From positions 1 to 60,381 of the forward strand of contig JANXCX010000020.1 of NCBI GenBank assembly GCA_025059535.1: a stretch of 60,381 nucleotides of DNA, read 5' to 3'. Under the pieces are notes generated by a model. The model was not told where the DNA came from, searched no databases, and worked only from the letters and a program-made list of their open reading frames with translations. Source of the stretch: Bacteroidia bacterium. Its GTDB lineage: Bacteria; Bacteroidota; Bacteroidia; SpSt-205. How positions within the stretch are numbered: the stretch's first letter is position 1; each line of letters begins with the position of its first letter. The translations under genes and the position numbers were made by a program. This document shows positions 28,284 through 37,654 of the stretch, in pieces.

Positions 28284-31034
28284 ATGCAGGCGGTAGGTAA
28301 GCTTCTCATAGCCCTTTTATGGGTGAGCGGCCTATGGGGCGCCGTAGCCGCATGGGAGACTCAGAAGGGCAGTTCCCTCTGGCGCCATAGTGCTAGGCTC
28401 GTATGGCTCCTTCACACGATTGGCGTCTGGGGCACAGTAGGGCTTCTGCTCTATCTCCTCCTCACACATAGGTATGAGTTCCAGTACGTGTGGGCCCATG
28501 GCTCACGCCAGCTTCCTACCGCTTACATCACCGCCGCCCTCTGGGAAGGACAAGAAGGGAGCTTCCTTTTATGGATGCTCTGGCATAATTTGCTGGGGTG
28601 GGGGCTTATTTTTCTAAAGACCCCGGACCTTTGGCTGCGGCTTGCTGGCCTTTTGGGCATAAATGGCTACTTAGCTACCTTTCTCTTGGGTGTTTCGCTG
28701 TCCCCTTGGCTTATAGCCGTAGGGGGTGCGCTGATATGGGGGTTATGGGGGGCCGAAGAGCTGGCTTTACCCTTGCGCGTAGGGGGCAGTCTCGCCCTAT
28801 TATTGGCTTTGGAATGGCTGCCTTTGTGGGTGCGCGCCTTAGCCCTCCTTCCGCTCTTGGCGGCCTATTTCTGGGGTCGGCTCCCCTTTAGAGCGGCCTT
28901 TACGGCGGCGGCCCTCTTACTTCTGCCTAAGGCCACCGAGTGGGGCAGTTTTCCTTTCCTCTACGTCTGGGAGGCCCAAACTAGCTGGCCCGAAGGCACG
29001 GTACCCTTAGATGGGAATGGCCTCAATCCGCTTCTTCAAAGCTTCTGGATGGTTATTCACCCGCCTGTACTCTTTGGCGGCTATGCGGCGATGCTTCTAC
29101 CTTTTTGGGAAGCCCTTTTAGCTTTCCGAGAAGGTGGTCTCTCGCCGGCGCGGCTTACAGCCCTGCGGCGCTTTAGCTGGCTGGCGCTTACGCTACTGGG
29201 CGCTGGAATCGGGTTAGGGGCCTACTGGGCCTATGAGACCCTCAACTTCGGCGGCTACTGGAATTGGGACCCCGTGGAAAATGCCTCCCTCGTGCCTTGG
29301 CTGGCATTGGTAGCGGCGGTACACTGGCTCTACGCTTACCGTCGCCGCGCCACCTCCGCCCAAGCCGTTCAATTTTTCGCCCTCCTTCCCTTTCCACTTG
29401 TTCTGTATAGTGCCTATCTAACGCGCAGCGGCGTTTTAGCCGAAAGCTCCGTCCATAGCTTCACAGACCTAGGACTGGGGGAATGGCTTCTGTGGGGGAC
29501 AGGGACAGCTTTTTTAGGGCCCCTTTTGGTAGGCTTGGGGTGGGCGCGCCAGTATCTTTTCGCAGCGTCCAGTCAAGTGGTGAGACCAGATAAGCCGCTC
29601 CTCAAAGTCGGTGTCGCGCTCTTACTGGGTATAGCGGGCATCCTGACTCTCCTTACCTCGTTGCCGCTTCTTAATCGGCTACTTGGCACCGCATGGGCTT
29701 TAGGCAGCGGCGCTGCTCAGGTGTATTATGAATGGCTAGGCCTTTTAGCCGTAGGCCTCTTAGGGCTTATGGGTTATGGGCTTATGCGGGCGTACCAAGT
29801 GCGTGGCTGGGAGGGCCTACTCTGGCTAGCGACAAGCCTATTAGCGGGAATAAGTGGGGCGCTCTGGTGGTATCGCTGGGATTTTGCCTATCACCCCGCC
29901 TATCGCTCCCTTATGACCCAAGGGGTAGTGGGGTGGCTGCGCGGGGCCTTCTTCCTGCTTTTGGATGACCTGATTTTAGGGGCAGCTTTGGTAGCCTTAG
30001 GGGCAGCGGTGGCGTTGGTAGTACGGCACTCTCGACGCTCTACTGTGCCAGCCAGCTTGGCCCATGGCGGCTTTGCCCTGATGCTTATAGGCGCGCTCTT
30101 TTCTAGCGGCTACCAGCGTACCCTTAGCCAAAACTTTAGTCCCCGCAGCCCAGCAAGCGCCGATAACCTCTTCGTACCGCTAGGCGCCGAGGTGCCCGGC
30201 GTGGAATATAGCGTACGGTATGAGGGGCTTCTCGTGCCGATGCCGCCTCTTAGCCGGCTTCATCCCCTGCTTAGGCAGGACGGGCAAATCCTCTGGCGCT
30301 TTGAGGACAGTTTAGGCTTCAGCTACCAAGTGTGGCTCCCAGAGAAGCTCCCCGCCCAAAATGGCCTCTTTCATTTAGCAGCACTTCCAACTATACAGGC
30401 CTTCCTAGAAGCGAATTTGGCGCTCCTCCCTATAGAGCCTGCCGATCGGCGCTATCGCTATCGGATAATACTCACGCACCTCCAAACAGGCCAGCGCTAT
30501 CCGCTCTACTTAGAAGCGGAGCTGAGCGAAAATTCGGGCCTTCTGGCTCATCCGGCCCATCTGCGCTTCTGGCACGGCGACCTTTATATACACCTTACCA
30601 GCCTGCCCTCCCAGAAAGCTGCGCTAAACGAGGCTTATCTAGATTTAGGCCTAGGCGACACGGTAGAGTGGGGCGGACTGATGTTCAAAATGGAGCGGCT
30701 TACAGAGATTACCGAAATGCCCCATCCCACCTTTCGGGCTTGGCTGCGCGTGGGCAAGGCCGATTTGGCTTTAGGTCAAACCTTGCCCGTAGAATTTAGC
30801 CTAGCTGATAGTGCCCTAACTACACCTTTCACCAGCTTTCCAGCTGCGCAAGCCAAAGTACGCCTAGAAGGCTTCCGAATAAAGGAGAAGAAGTTGCGTT
30901 TCTATGTAGTGCGGCGCACACAGCCCGAGGAGTTTATTAGCGTCAAAATTCTATATAAGCCTTTTATTGGGCTTTTCTGGCTGGGCTTAGGGCTGGTACT
31001 TGCAGGGAGTATAGGGGCCATCCTACGCCGATAA
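28284..31034 (+). CDS. ccmF: CcmF/CcsA-type cytochrome c heme lyase subunit
   Basis: 916 residues from ATG 28284, which has a GAGGGG ribosome site; a TTG at 28266 would add six. About 15 membrane helices. The heme-handling WWD motif reads GGYWNWDPVENASLVPWL, and the flanking histidine motifs are HTIGVWG, MVIHPPVLFGG and SVHSFTDLG. A periplasmic domain of about 250 residues precedes the final helix. CcmF attaches heme to CXXCH motifs of c-type cytochromes in the periplasm; a seven-heme cytochrome is encoded at 58611-60287. Other ccm genes are not in the window. Its end lies 4 bp from the convergent OmpA-family gene. Confidence 0.9.
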   Translation: MQAVGKLLIALLWVSGLWGAVAAWETQKGSSLWRHSARLVWLLHTIGVWGTVGLLLYLLLTHRYEFQYVWAHGSRQLPTAYITAALWEGQEGSFLLWMLWHNLLGWGLIFLKTPDLWLRLAGLLGINGYLATFLLGVSLSPWLIAVGGALIWGLWGAEELALPLRVGGSLALLLALEWLPLWVRALALLPLLAAYFWGRLPFRAAFTAAALLLLPKATEWGSFPFLYVWEAQTSWPEGTVPLDGNGLNPLLQSFWMVIHPPVLFGGYAAMLLPFWEALLAFREGGLSPARLTALRRFSWLALTLLGAGIGLGAYWAYETLNFGGYWNWDPVENASLVPWLALVAAVHWLYAYRRRATSAQAVQFFALLPFPLVLYSAYLTRSGVLAESSVHSFTDLGLGEWLLWGTGTAFLGPLLVGLGWARQYLFAASSQVVRPDKPLLKVGVALLLGIAGILTLLTSLPLLNRLLGTAWALGSGAAQVYYEWLGLLAVGLLGLMGYGLMRAYQVRGWEGLLWLATSLLAGISGALWWYRWDFAYHPAYRSLMTQGVVGWLRGAFFLLLDDLILGAALVALGAAVALVVRHSRRSTVPASLAHGGFALMLIGALFSSGYQRTLSQNFSPRSPASADNLFVPLGAEVPGVEYSVRYEGLLVPMPPLSRLHPLLRQDGQILWRFEDSLGFSYQVWLPEKLPAQNGLFHLAALPTIQAFLEANLALLPIEPADRRYRYRIILTHLQTGQRYPLYLEAELSENSGLLAHPAHLRFWHGDLYIHLTSLPSQKAALNEAYLDLGLGDTVEWGGLMFKMERLTEITEMPHPTFRAWLRVGKADLALGQTLPVEFSLADSALTTPFTSFPAAQAKVRLEGFRIKEKKLRFYVVRRTQPEEFISVKILYKPFIGLFWLGLGLVLAGSIGAILRR

Positions 31035-31038
31035 GGGC

Positions 31039-32925
31039 TTACTCTCGGATCATGTTTACGGAGGGGTGAGTGCGGCGTATACCTACTACTTCCATTTCTA
31101 TGCGCCGATTGAGTGCGCGGCCCTCCTCTGTAGCGTTAGAGGCAATTGGACGCGTCTTGCCATACCCGATATATTCCATCTGCACTGGGTGGATGCCATG
31201 CTGCCTAAGCCATTGGTATACTGCCCGAGCGCGCCGCTCAGAGAGCTTCTGATTGTACTTATCCGAACCTATATTGTCTGTGTGCCCTGAGAACCGAATC
31301 CGAATATGGGGATTTTCTAGAAGAAGGCGGCGTAGGCGTTCTAGTTCGGGTATAGATTCGGGGCGCAGTCGGTCACTATTGAAATCAAAGTAGAGGTTGC
31401 GCAGCGCAAAAGTAGCCTCCATTTCTATAGGCATAAGAGGAATTTCCAATTGCTGCCGCCAGGTCGTGCTATCCTGCGGGGAGAGGCGTAGAATCTGTAC
31501 GTGGGTTATGAACCCTGTCATTTGGGCATATAGGTAAAATATGCCGCCTTTTTCTGGGGGGAATATAAAAAATTCCCCGTTCTCATTGCACTTGACACCG
31601 AAAATTTCTTTTTGCGATAGAGAGTCTATCAAGATAACCTCGCCGGTTAGGGACGCGCGCGTATCTTTATGGAAAATGCGGCCTTGTATCACGAAGCGGT
31701 GCGTTATAGGAGGCGGTGAAGGGGGAGGTGGAGGTGGTGGCGGCGGTGGTGGGGGGGGCGGAGGCGGAGGAGCCACTCGGCGACTCTTATATACCTTCAT
31801 CACGCCATCCCGATCCGAAGAGAAATAAGTGTGCTCGGGGGAAAAAGGATAGTAGTAGATATCATTGGCACAGGAGTTTATGGGGGCGGGAAGGGGTTGA
31901 GGCGGCCCCCACTCCCTCTCCCCTACGCGGAGACAATAGAATATATCATACCCCCCTGCGCCGCTGGGGTTATTAGAAGCAAAATACAGGGTATCCTCAA
32001 TGATAAAAGGCGCATCTTCGTCGTAAGGGGTATTGATAGGGGGGGAAAGGCGCTGGGCTGGACCGTAGCGCCCCTCTCCAAGGTGCACAAATCGGTACAA
32101 ATCACGCCCCCCAGGTTTGCCTAGCCCTGGATCATGGACTATGTACACATCGTGTGTCTTAGGGTCTATAGCTAGGCTTATTCGGCCTGAAGGACGCTGA
32201 GGAAGGCGGCGCCACACGCGCAGCCGAGGATTAGAAGAAGGATTTTTAGGAAAAGTAAATATCTGGCCCTTCCTGTCGGCTAAGTAAATCAGCAGCGTAT
32301 CAGGGGGCAGGTGTCCTATTACTGCTTGGTGGTAGGGGAAGCGAAAAGGTAGAGGAGGAATGATACGCTCGTAGGGGAGGCCTTCCCTACCCCGAGAGGC
32401 CCCCGTAGCCGAGGCCCTAGAGACGGCATACAGCCTTTCACCATCCCACCAGGCTGCATATACAGGGGCCCACTTCTCTAACTCACTTACCAATTCTACT
32501 GCGTACTCTGGGCTGCGGTTGAGTTTAGCGCAGGCTTCCAGCTGGGCCAGACGGGTCTGTAAATCTGGGCTTTGTCCACCTCGTTCCTGGTAAAGGCGAT
32601 AGTAATTCAGGGCTTTGGTGGTTTCGCTGTGGGCATGGAGAAGGGTGGCATAATACCAAAGGTCTAAGGTGTCCCATAGTACCGAACTAGACTGGCTTAG
32701 CTGGGTATAAAGGATATACGCCTTAGAGCTCTGATGCAGGGCTTGGTAGGCTCGGGCCACCCATAGTAGACCCTCTACCGAGAATCTTTCAGGCTGTTGC
32801 TCATACAGACCCGTGATACGCTCGTATAAACTCAATTCATACCATCGCTCCAACCGACGTAGGGAGATAAAAGATGGGTTCTGCGCATATACCAAGAACA
32901 GCCCTAAGCTTATTGGCTTGAGCAC
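31039..32925 (-). CDS. PorE-like TPR / beta-propeller / OmpA protein with polyproline linker (copy 1)
   Basis: 628 residues. Signal peptide (cleavage near YAQ, residue 15), TPR-like helices (about 20-150), PD40/WD40 beta-propeller repeats (about 195-385, with DEDAPFIIEDTLYFASNN and YFSSDRDG), a run of 17-18 prolines (about 393-409), a carboxypeptidase-regulatory-like domain (about 415-480) and a C-terminal OmpA peptidoglycan-binding domain with FSGHTDNIGS and LSERRARAV. PorE of the type IX secretion system has this order, although PorE itself is a lipoprotein and this has no lipobox Cys. Start is GTG at 32925 with a box 5 nt upstream. A paralogue lies directly upstream. Confidence 0.85.
   Translation of the reverse strand: MLKPISLGLFLVYAQNPSFISLRRLERWYELSLYERITGLYEQQPERFSVEGLLWVARAYQALHQSSKAYILYTQLSQSSSVLWDTLDLWYYATLLHAHSETTKALNYYRLYQERGGQSPDLQTRLAQLEACAKLNRSPEYAVELVSELEKWAPVYAAWWDGERLYAVSRASATGASRGREGLPYERIIPPLPFRFPYHQAVIGHLPPDTLLIYLADRKGQIFTFPKNPSSNPRLRVWRRLPQRPSGRISLAIDPKTHDVYIVHDPGLGKPGGRDLYRFVHLGEGRYGPAQRLSPPINTPYDEDAPFIIEDTLYFASNNPSGAGGYDIFYCLRVGEREWGPPQPLPAPINSCANDIYYYPFSPEHTYFSSDRDGVMKVYKSRRVAPPPPPPPPPPPPPPPPPSPPPITHRFVIQGRIFHKDTRASLTGEVILIDSLSQKEIFGVKCNENGEFFIFPPEKGGIFYLYAQMTGFITHVQILRLSPQDSTTWRQQLEIPLMPIEMEATFALRNLYFDFNSDRLRPESIPELERLRRLLLENPHIRIRFSGHTDNIGSDKYNQKLSERRARAVYQWLRQHGIHPVQMEYIGYGKTRPIASNATEEGRALNRRIEMEVVGIRRTHPSVNMIRE
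31708..31770 (-). repeat. Polyproline-encoding low-complexity tract
   Basis: Seventeen consecutive CCN codons (31720-31770), then Ser and three more Pro codons, give a G/C-skewed strand. It links the propeller to the regulatory-like domain. Codon choice varies (CCT, CCC, CCA and CCG), so it is not a simple trinucleotide expansion. Such a run normally needs elongation factor P for translation. Confidence 0.9.
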
Positions 32926-32930
32926 TTGTG

Positions 32931-32938
32931 CAAAGATA
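32931..32938 (-). promoter_or_regulatory. TAnnTTTG -7 box, PorE-like copy 1
   Basis: TATCTTTG on the minus strand, 5 nt before the GTG at 32925. The gene therefore has its own promoter despite the paralogue 31 bp upstream. Confidence 0.65.
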
Positions 32939-32956
32939 CAGATTTGTGGCCTATTT

Positions 32957-34822
32957 CTAGCTATCGCCTGCCTTAGTTAGAGGCCTAAACTCCACGCGCC
33001 TATTCAGAAACCTATGGTAGGGTGTGTCATTGGGTACTAGGGGCTGTTCTTCGCCGTAGCCTCTGGGCTTTAGGCGATAGGCGGGTATGCCTTTCTGTAC
33101 GAGATAGAGGTAAGCCCGATTGGCGCGCCGCTCTGACAGCCGCTGATTGTAGCCATAGCTACCTATACTATCCGTATGGCCAGCTACCTCTAAAACAAGG
33201 GTGGGATACTGGTGGAGAATCTGAACTATGGAGTCCAGCGCTGCGGGGGCTTCCTTACGCAGCTCATATTGGTCAAAATTGAAATGGATGCGGGTCAGAA
33301 CGAGCCTCTCAAGGGCCGAAAGAGGAAGAAGTGGTACGCTCGCCTGAATATCGCCCGTATCTTCTATGGTGATAGGTTGCACACTTACCGCATAGCCCTT
33401 AGCCTGAGCGTAAATAAGATACTGCCCTGCAGAGGGTTTGGGTAATTTTACTAGGCTGGTGGAGTCGCTAAGCGTGGATAGTACGGGCTTATCCTCTGCT
33501 GCGGTATTCAGTAAAAAAGAGGCTGCCACCGGCTGGCCCGTTTGCGCATCGTAGAACCTAATACTAAGGGTATATACCTTGGGCGGGGGCGACGAAGCTG
33601 GCAGAATAATAGGCTCTCGGATAAGCCGGTATAAGTCCATTCCCCCTTTCCCTCCCGGGCGATCAGAGGAGAGGTAGAGCGTATCTGGATGAGTAAAAAA
33701 GAGGTAGCTCTCGTGCGCGGGGGTATTTATGGGGAAAGGGAGGCGCTTAGGCGGTCCCCAGGTTCCATCCGGCTGACGCACCGAAAAGAAGAGGTCATAG
33801 CCCCCCATTGAATTGAGGCCATTATGGGCAAAGTAAAGCGTATCCCCTACCAGAAAGGGTGCATCCTCATCGTAGGGGGTATTTAGGACGGTAAGATTTT
33901 CAGGTAGGCTGAAGTTTCCATTGGGCAACCTTCGCACTATCCATAAATCCTTTCTGCCCAGCGTACCGCGCCGGTCTGAGCTGAAAATAATGCTATTACT
34001 CTTGGGATCCTCGCATAAGGCGTCCTCGCTCCCTTTATAGCTGTTGGGAAAAGCTTTCCAAAAGATAGGACTTGCCCATTCCCTTTCTCCCTGGGGATAG
34101 GCGATGTAAAAGTCGCCGCGGCGCCGCGCCGAACGGTACACGATAAGCGTATCTCCAATAAAACCTGCTATGCCTTCATGCTTTTTTGGAAAGAAATTCA
34201 CTGGCTTTGGCTCCGGTTCATCCGGCCTTTTCCGATATAGGCCTTCATAGGGTAGTAAATCCTCAGGGTCTATGCCACGGCTAGGGTCTGAGCGCCGGAT
34301 AAAATAAGCATCCCCTTTGTGAAAAAATAGGCTATACTCATGGTGCGGCGTATTAAGCGCCTCTAAGTTCTGAACAATCCAGCGATAGTTTGTGGGTTGG
34401 GGTTCATTTTGGGCTATTTTGAACTGGCGCGCATACGCGAGGTAAAGCTGGATAAAGTCTACAGAATCGGGGTAAGTGGTGCGCTGAAGGGCTTCCTGGA
34501 GGTAAGCCGTGGCGGCGTCGGGGTCTTTGTTGTACAGGCATAGGCGGCCATATTCCACTAAAAAGGCAGGCTCAACCGTTGTCGGGCTGAGGTGCGCAAA
34601 AGCCCAGCGGTAAAGCTCATAAGCCTTATCTCGCTGACCCAGCTGATAATAGGCGCTAGCATAGTAAAGCGCTTGGTGAGGCCCTAGCCTACTGGTATCT
34701 ACCTCATCCCGAATGAGAGTCGAAAATTCACCCCGATAATATAAACTTTCTATTTGCCGCAGAGAGCGCTGCGCTAGGAGCATGGTAGTGAGCCAAAGAC
34801 TAGCTAGGCTGAACCGCCTCAT
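32957..34822 (-). CDS. PorE-like TPR / beta-propeller / OmpA protein (copy 2)
   Basis: 621 residues with the same domain order as the downstream copy: signal peptide (MRRFSLASLWLTTMLLAQ), TPR region (about 20-145), PD40 repeats (about 205-400, with YDEDAPFLVGDTLYFAHNG and LYLSSDRPGGKGGMDLY), regulatory-like domain (about 415-485), and C-terminal OmpA domain with VAGHTDSIGSYGYNQ and LSERRANRAY. It lacks the polyproline run. The products would lie in the periplasm bound to peptidoglycan, perhaps as alternative PorE/gliding-type scaffold components (inference from layout). Confidence 0.85.
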   Translation of the reverse strand: MRRFSLASLWLTTMLLAQRSLRQIESLYYRGEFSTLIRDEVDTSRLGPHQALYYASAYYQLGQRDKAYELYRWAFAHLSPTTVEPAFLVEYGRLCLYNKDPDAATAYLQEALQRTTYPDSVDFIQLYLAYARQFKIAQNEPQPTNYRWIVQNLEALNTPHHEYSLFFHKGDAYFIRRSDPSRGIDPEDLLPYEGLYRKRPDEPEPKPVNFFPKKHEGIAGFIGDTLIVYRSARRRGDFYIAYPQGEREWASPIFWKAFPNSYKGSEDALCEDPKSNSIIFSSDRRGTLGRKDLWIVRRLPNGNFSLPENLTVLNTPYDEDAPFLVGDTLYFAHNGLNSMGGYDLFFSVRQPDGTWGPPKRLPFPINTPAHESYLFFTHPDTLYLSSDRPGGKGGMDLYRLIREPIILPASSPPPKVYTLSIRFYDAQTGQPVAASFLLNTAAEDKPVLSTLSDSTSLVKLPKPSAGQYLIYAQAKGYAVSVQPITIEDTGDIQASVPLLPLSALERLVLTRIHFNFDQYELRKEAPAALDSIVQILHQYPTLVLEVAGHTDSIGSYGYNQRLSERRANRAYLYLVQKGIPAYRLKPRGYGEEQPLVPNDTPYHRFLNRRVEFRPLTKAGDS

Positions 34823-34827
34823 CGCAA

Positions 34828-34835
34828 CAAATATA
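34828..34835 (-). promoter_or_regulatory. TAnnTTTG -7 box, PorE-like copy 2
   Basis: TATATTTG on the minus strand, 5 nt before the ATG at 34822. Confidence 0.65.
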
Positions 34836-34867
34836 AGGAACTTGTGAAGCCCGAAGCCTCTTACTGA

Positions 34868-37582
34868 TTAGGCTTCTACTATCTGCATATCTAACCAGCT
34901 TTTGCCTATACTTATCTCCACTTCTATAGGTACATCGTTAGGTAGGGTGAGGGCCGTGCGCATAATGTGGCGAATTTCCGGCGCTATTTTGGCAACTAGA
35001 CCTTCGGGCACTTCCCAAAGTAACTCATCATGAATTTGCAGAAGTAAGGGGAGTGTAGGAAAGCGCTCGGCTAGCTTGAGCATGGCGAGCTTAATCATAT
35101 CGGCGGCCGTGCCCTGAATAGGGGTATTGATGGCTAATCGCTCGGCCTCGGCCTGCTGGGCCTTGTTACGAGAATTGATATGGGGTATGTAGCGACGGCG
35201 GCCTAGAAGCGTCTCGGCATACCCACAAGCCCGCACGCGCGCAATTTGCGTCTCTATATAAGCCTTTATCCCCGGATAGCGCGCAAAGTACTGGTCAATA
35301 AGGTGCTGGGCCTCACTGCGGGAGAGGCCGCCTCCCAGCCGTTGTACGAGCCCGTGGGCTGTGATACCGTAAATGATTCCAAAGTTTACGGTTTTCGCTA
35401 CGCGGCGCATCTCGGCCGTTACGGCATCGGTACCGAAGAGCCGTTGGGCCGTCGCCGTATGAATATCGCGGCCAGCCTGAAAGTCCGCTATCATCTGGGC
35501 ATCGCTACTTAGGGCTGCGGCTATGCGCAGTTCTATCTGGGAGTAGTCTGCCGAAAGGAGTACCCAGTCTGGCTGGCTTGGTATAAAAGCGCGCCGAAAG
35601 CGCTTCCCCGCTTCGGTACGAATGGGAATATTCTGCAGATTGGGATTTTGTGAGCTGAGGCGGCCCGTAGCCGCCACAGTCTGTTGGAAAATAGTATGCA
35701 CCCGGCCGGTTTGAGGATGAATACTACGCAAAAGGCCCTCCCCATAAGTGTAGCGTAGCTTATAAAGGGTGCGGTGCCGTAAAAGTACCTCTATGAGTGG
35801 GTGGTAAGGCAGTAGGGCCTGCAGGGTCTCCTCATCCGTAGCGGGCTGACCTGTAGGCGTCTTTCGCTGGATTGGTAGGCCCAGCTTCGTAAAAAGCAAC
35901 TCCGCCAGCTGTTTGGGCGAATTCAGATTAAAAGGCTCGCCCGCTATCTGGTAGGCCTGGGCTTCTAATTCCCTAAGCTCGGCCTCGTATTCTTGATTGA
36001 GTTGCTCCAAGTATTTCGTATCTATCGTAATGCCGCGCAGTTCCATTTCCCCTAGGATTACCAGTAGGGGCAGTTCTACCTCATAGTAAAGTCGGTTCAG
36101 GCCCTTTTCTTCTAAGGCCTTTTGCAGGGGGCGGTAGAGGCGCCAAGCCAGCTCGGCATCCTGACACGCATAGGTCATGAGCCGTTCTATAGGCACTTGG
36201 CGCAGGTCTTTCGTCTTGAGGCCGGCAAAAAGTTCGTTGTACGAGTGCGCTTTGGTAAGGCCAAGCTCGCGTCTAGCCACCTCATCCAGCCCATGCGGCC
36301 TCTCAGGGTCCAGAAGGTAATCGGCCAAAAGCGTATCAAAAAAAGGGCCGTTGCAGCGGATGCCCTGTTGGGCTAAAACCACCCAATCAAATTTGAGGTT
36401 GTGGGCCACTTTAAGGTTGGGTAGCTTAGCGAAGGCTTGGAGGGCGGTGCGCCACTCGGCGGGAAGGGGGTGGGGGAGCGGACAAAAGACGGCCTGATTG
36501 GCCTCAGCGCAAAAGGCAATCCCTACCAGACCCGCATACATGGGGTGCGGGGAATCGGTTTCGGTATCAAAGGCAATCGGCTGCTCTGAGCTCAGGCCCG
36601 CTAAATAGGCTTGTAGCGCCTCGGGCTCAGAGAGGAGACGGTAGGTGGATTTCTTAGGAGCTGGCATTTGGGCCAAAGGGGGAGTGGGACTGACCTTCCA
36701 GTAACTCAGCAGTCGCTCACGCAATCGGCGAAATTCTAGCTCCTCCAGTAGCGGTAAGAGCCTCTCCCAATTAGGGGGCCTTAGGCTAAAGAGTTCGGGG
36801 TCAAACTGAGCGGCCGGCGGGATTTCGGTCGGGGGAACTAAGCGGGCCAATCTATAAGTGGCCCAGGCCTGGGGACGGGCCTGTTCTAGCTTTTCAGCTA
36901 CGCTCTTAGGTAGCTCGGCCAGGTGCTGGTAGATGCCTTCTAGGCTGTGGTAGGTTTGGAGAAGCTGGGAGGCGGTCTTTTCCCCGATACCGCGTACGCC
37001 CGGTAGGTTATCGCTTTCATCGCCCACAAGGGCCAAAAAGTCGGGGATTTGCTCTGGCCCTACCCCAAATCGGGCCTGCACACCAGCGGGGTCTAACTTT
37101 TGGGCGGGCACCTTACCACGGGCGGGTCGATAGAGATGCACTTTGTCTGAAACCAGCTGAGCCAGGTCCTTATCGGCTGAAACCAGCCATATGCGTGCAA
37201 TAGCCGGGTTCTGACTGGCTTGGGTAGCCCAAAGCGCCAGGAGGTCGTCCGCTTCCATCCCAGGGACTTCCACCTGATGGAGTTGGAGGGCCTCACAAAG
37301 GCGGTGGATATAAGGCAGGGCCGCTACCATTTCCTCTGGGGGGCTGCTTCGTTGCGCCTTATAGGCCGAAAGTACCGCATGCCGAAAAGTAGGCTCGGCG
37401 CTATCCCACGCAAGGCCCCAGTATACAGGCTGAAGCGTCTCCAGAAGGTCTAAAAGGGTGGCCAAAAACCCAAAGGGTGCCGTGGTATTAAGACCAGCGC
37501 TAGTGCGCAGCGGCCGCTCGGCAAACGCAAAGTACGCCCTGTACACCAGCCCCATGCCATCCAGAAAAACTGCCACGGCCAT
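34868..37582 (-). CDS. polA: DNA polymerase I
   Basis: 904 residues from the ATG at 37582. Three domains: 5' nuclease (about 1-290, DGMGLVYRAYFAF), 3'-5' proofreading exonuclease (about 330-500) and A-family polymerase (about 510-904). The proofreading site looks intact, with FDTETD, HNLKFD, and YACQDAELAW. Polymerase motifs are SADYSQIELR, RRVAKTVNFGIIYG and QIHDELLWEV. An earlier ATG at 37609 would add MASWAIFGL; the box 5 nt before 37582 and family alignment favour 37582. It fills Okazaki gaps and repair patches. Confidence 0.97.
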   Translation of the reverse strand: MAVAVFLDGMGLVYRAYFAFAERPLRTSAGLNTTAPFGFLATLLDLLETLQPVYWGLAWDSAEPTFRHAVLSAYKAQRSSPPEEMVAALPYIHRLCEALQLHQVEVPGMEADDLLALWATQASQNPAIARIWLVSADKDLAQLVSDKVHLYRPARGKVPAQKLDPAGVQARFGVGPEQIPDFLALVGDESDNLPGVRGIGEKTASQLLQTYHSLEGIYQHLAELPKSVAEKLEQARPQAWATYRLARLVPPTEIPPAAQFDPELFSLRPPNWERLLPLLEELEFRRLRERLLSYWKVSPTPPLAQMPAPKKSTYRLLSEPEALQAYLAGLSSEQPIAFDTETDSPHPMYAGLVGIAFCAEANQAVFCPLPHPLPAEWRTALQAFAKLPNLKVAHNLKFDWVVLAQQGIRCNGPFFDTLLADYLLDPERPHGLDEVARRELGLTKAHSYNELFAGLKTKDLRQVPIERLMTYACQDAELAWRLYRPLQKALEEKGLNRLYYEVELPLLVILGEMELRGITIDTKYLEQLNQEYEAELRELEAQAYQIAGEPFNLNSPKQLAELLFTKLGLPIQRKTPTGQPATDEETLQALLPYHPLIEVLLRHRTLYKLRYTYGEGLLRSIHPQTGRVHTIFQQTVAATGRLSSQNPNLQNIPIRTEAGKRFRRAFIPSQPDWVLLSADYSQIELRIAAALSSDAQMIADFQAGRDIHTATAQRLFGTDAVTAEMRRVAKTVNFGIIYGITAHGLVQRLGGGLSRSEAQHLIDQYFARYPGIKAYIETQIARVRACGYAETLLGRRRYIPHINSRNKAQQAEAERLAINTPIQGTAADMIKLAMLKLAERFPTLPLLLQIHDELLWEVPEGLVAKIAPEIRHIMRTALTLPNDVPIEVEISIGKSWLDMQIVEA

Positions 37583-37587
37583 AAGTC

Positions 37588-37595
37588 CAAAAATA
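37588..37595 (-). promoter_or_regulatory. TAnnTTTG -7 box, polA
   Basis: TATTTTTG on the minus strand, 5 nt before the ATG at 37582. It decides between two candidate starts in favour of the shorter protein. Confidence 0.7.
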
Positions 37596-37642
37596 GCCCA
37601 AGACGCCAATCGGTTATTTGGATTTATTCCAAAAAAAATATG

Positions 37643-37650
37643 TTACTTTG
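37643..37650 (+). promoter_or_regulatory. TAnnTTTG-like -7 box (one mismatch), hmu cassette
   Basis: TTACTTTG, 4 nt before the ATG at 37655. It lies in the 72-bp gap shared with polA; an A-run and AT-rich stretch sit just upstream. Confidence 0.45.
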
Positions 37651-37654
37651 CGAC

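Noticed and set aside
31541-31828. Glycine-rich protein on the plus strand
   Set aside because: It is the complement of the polyproline-encoding tract of the PorE-like gene.
32957-37582. Operon polA - PorE-like copy 2 - PorE-like copy 1 from a single promoter
   Set aside because: Each of the three starts has its own exact TAnnTTTG box at 5 nt, so separate transcription is better supported, although read-through is possible.
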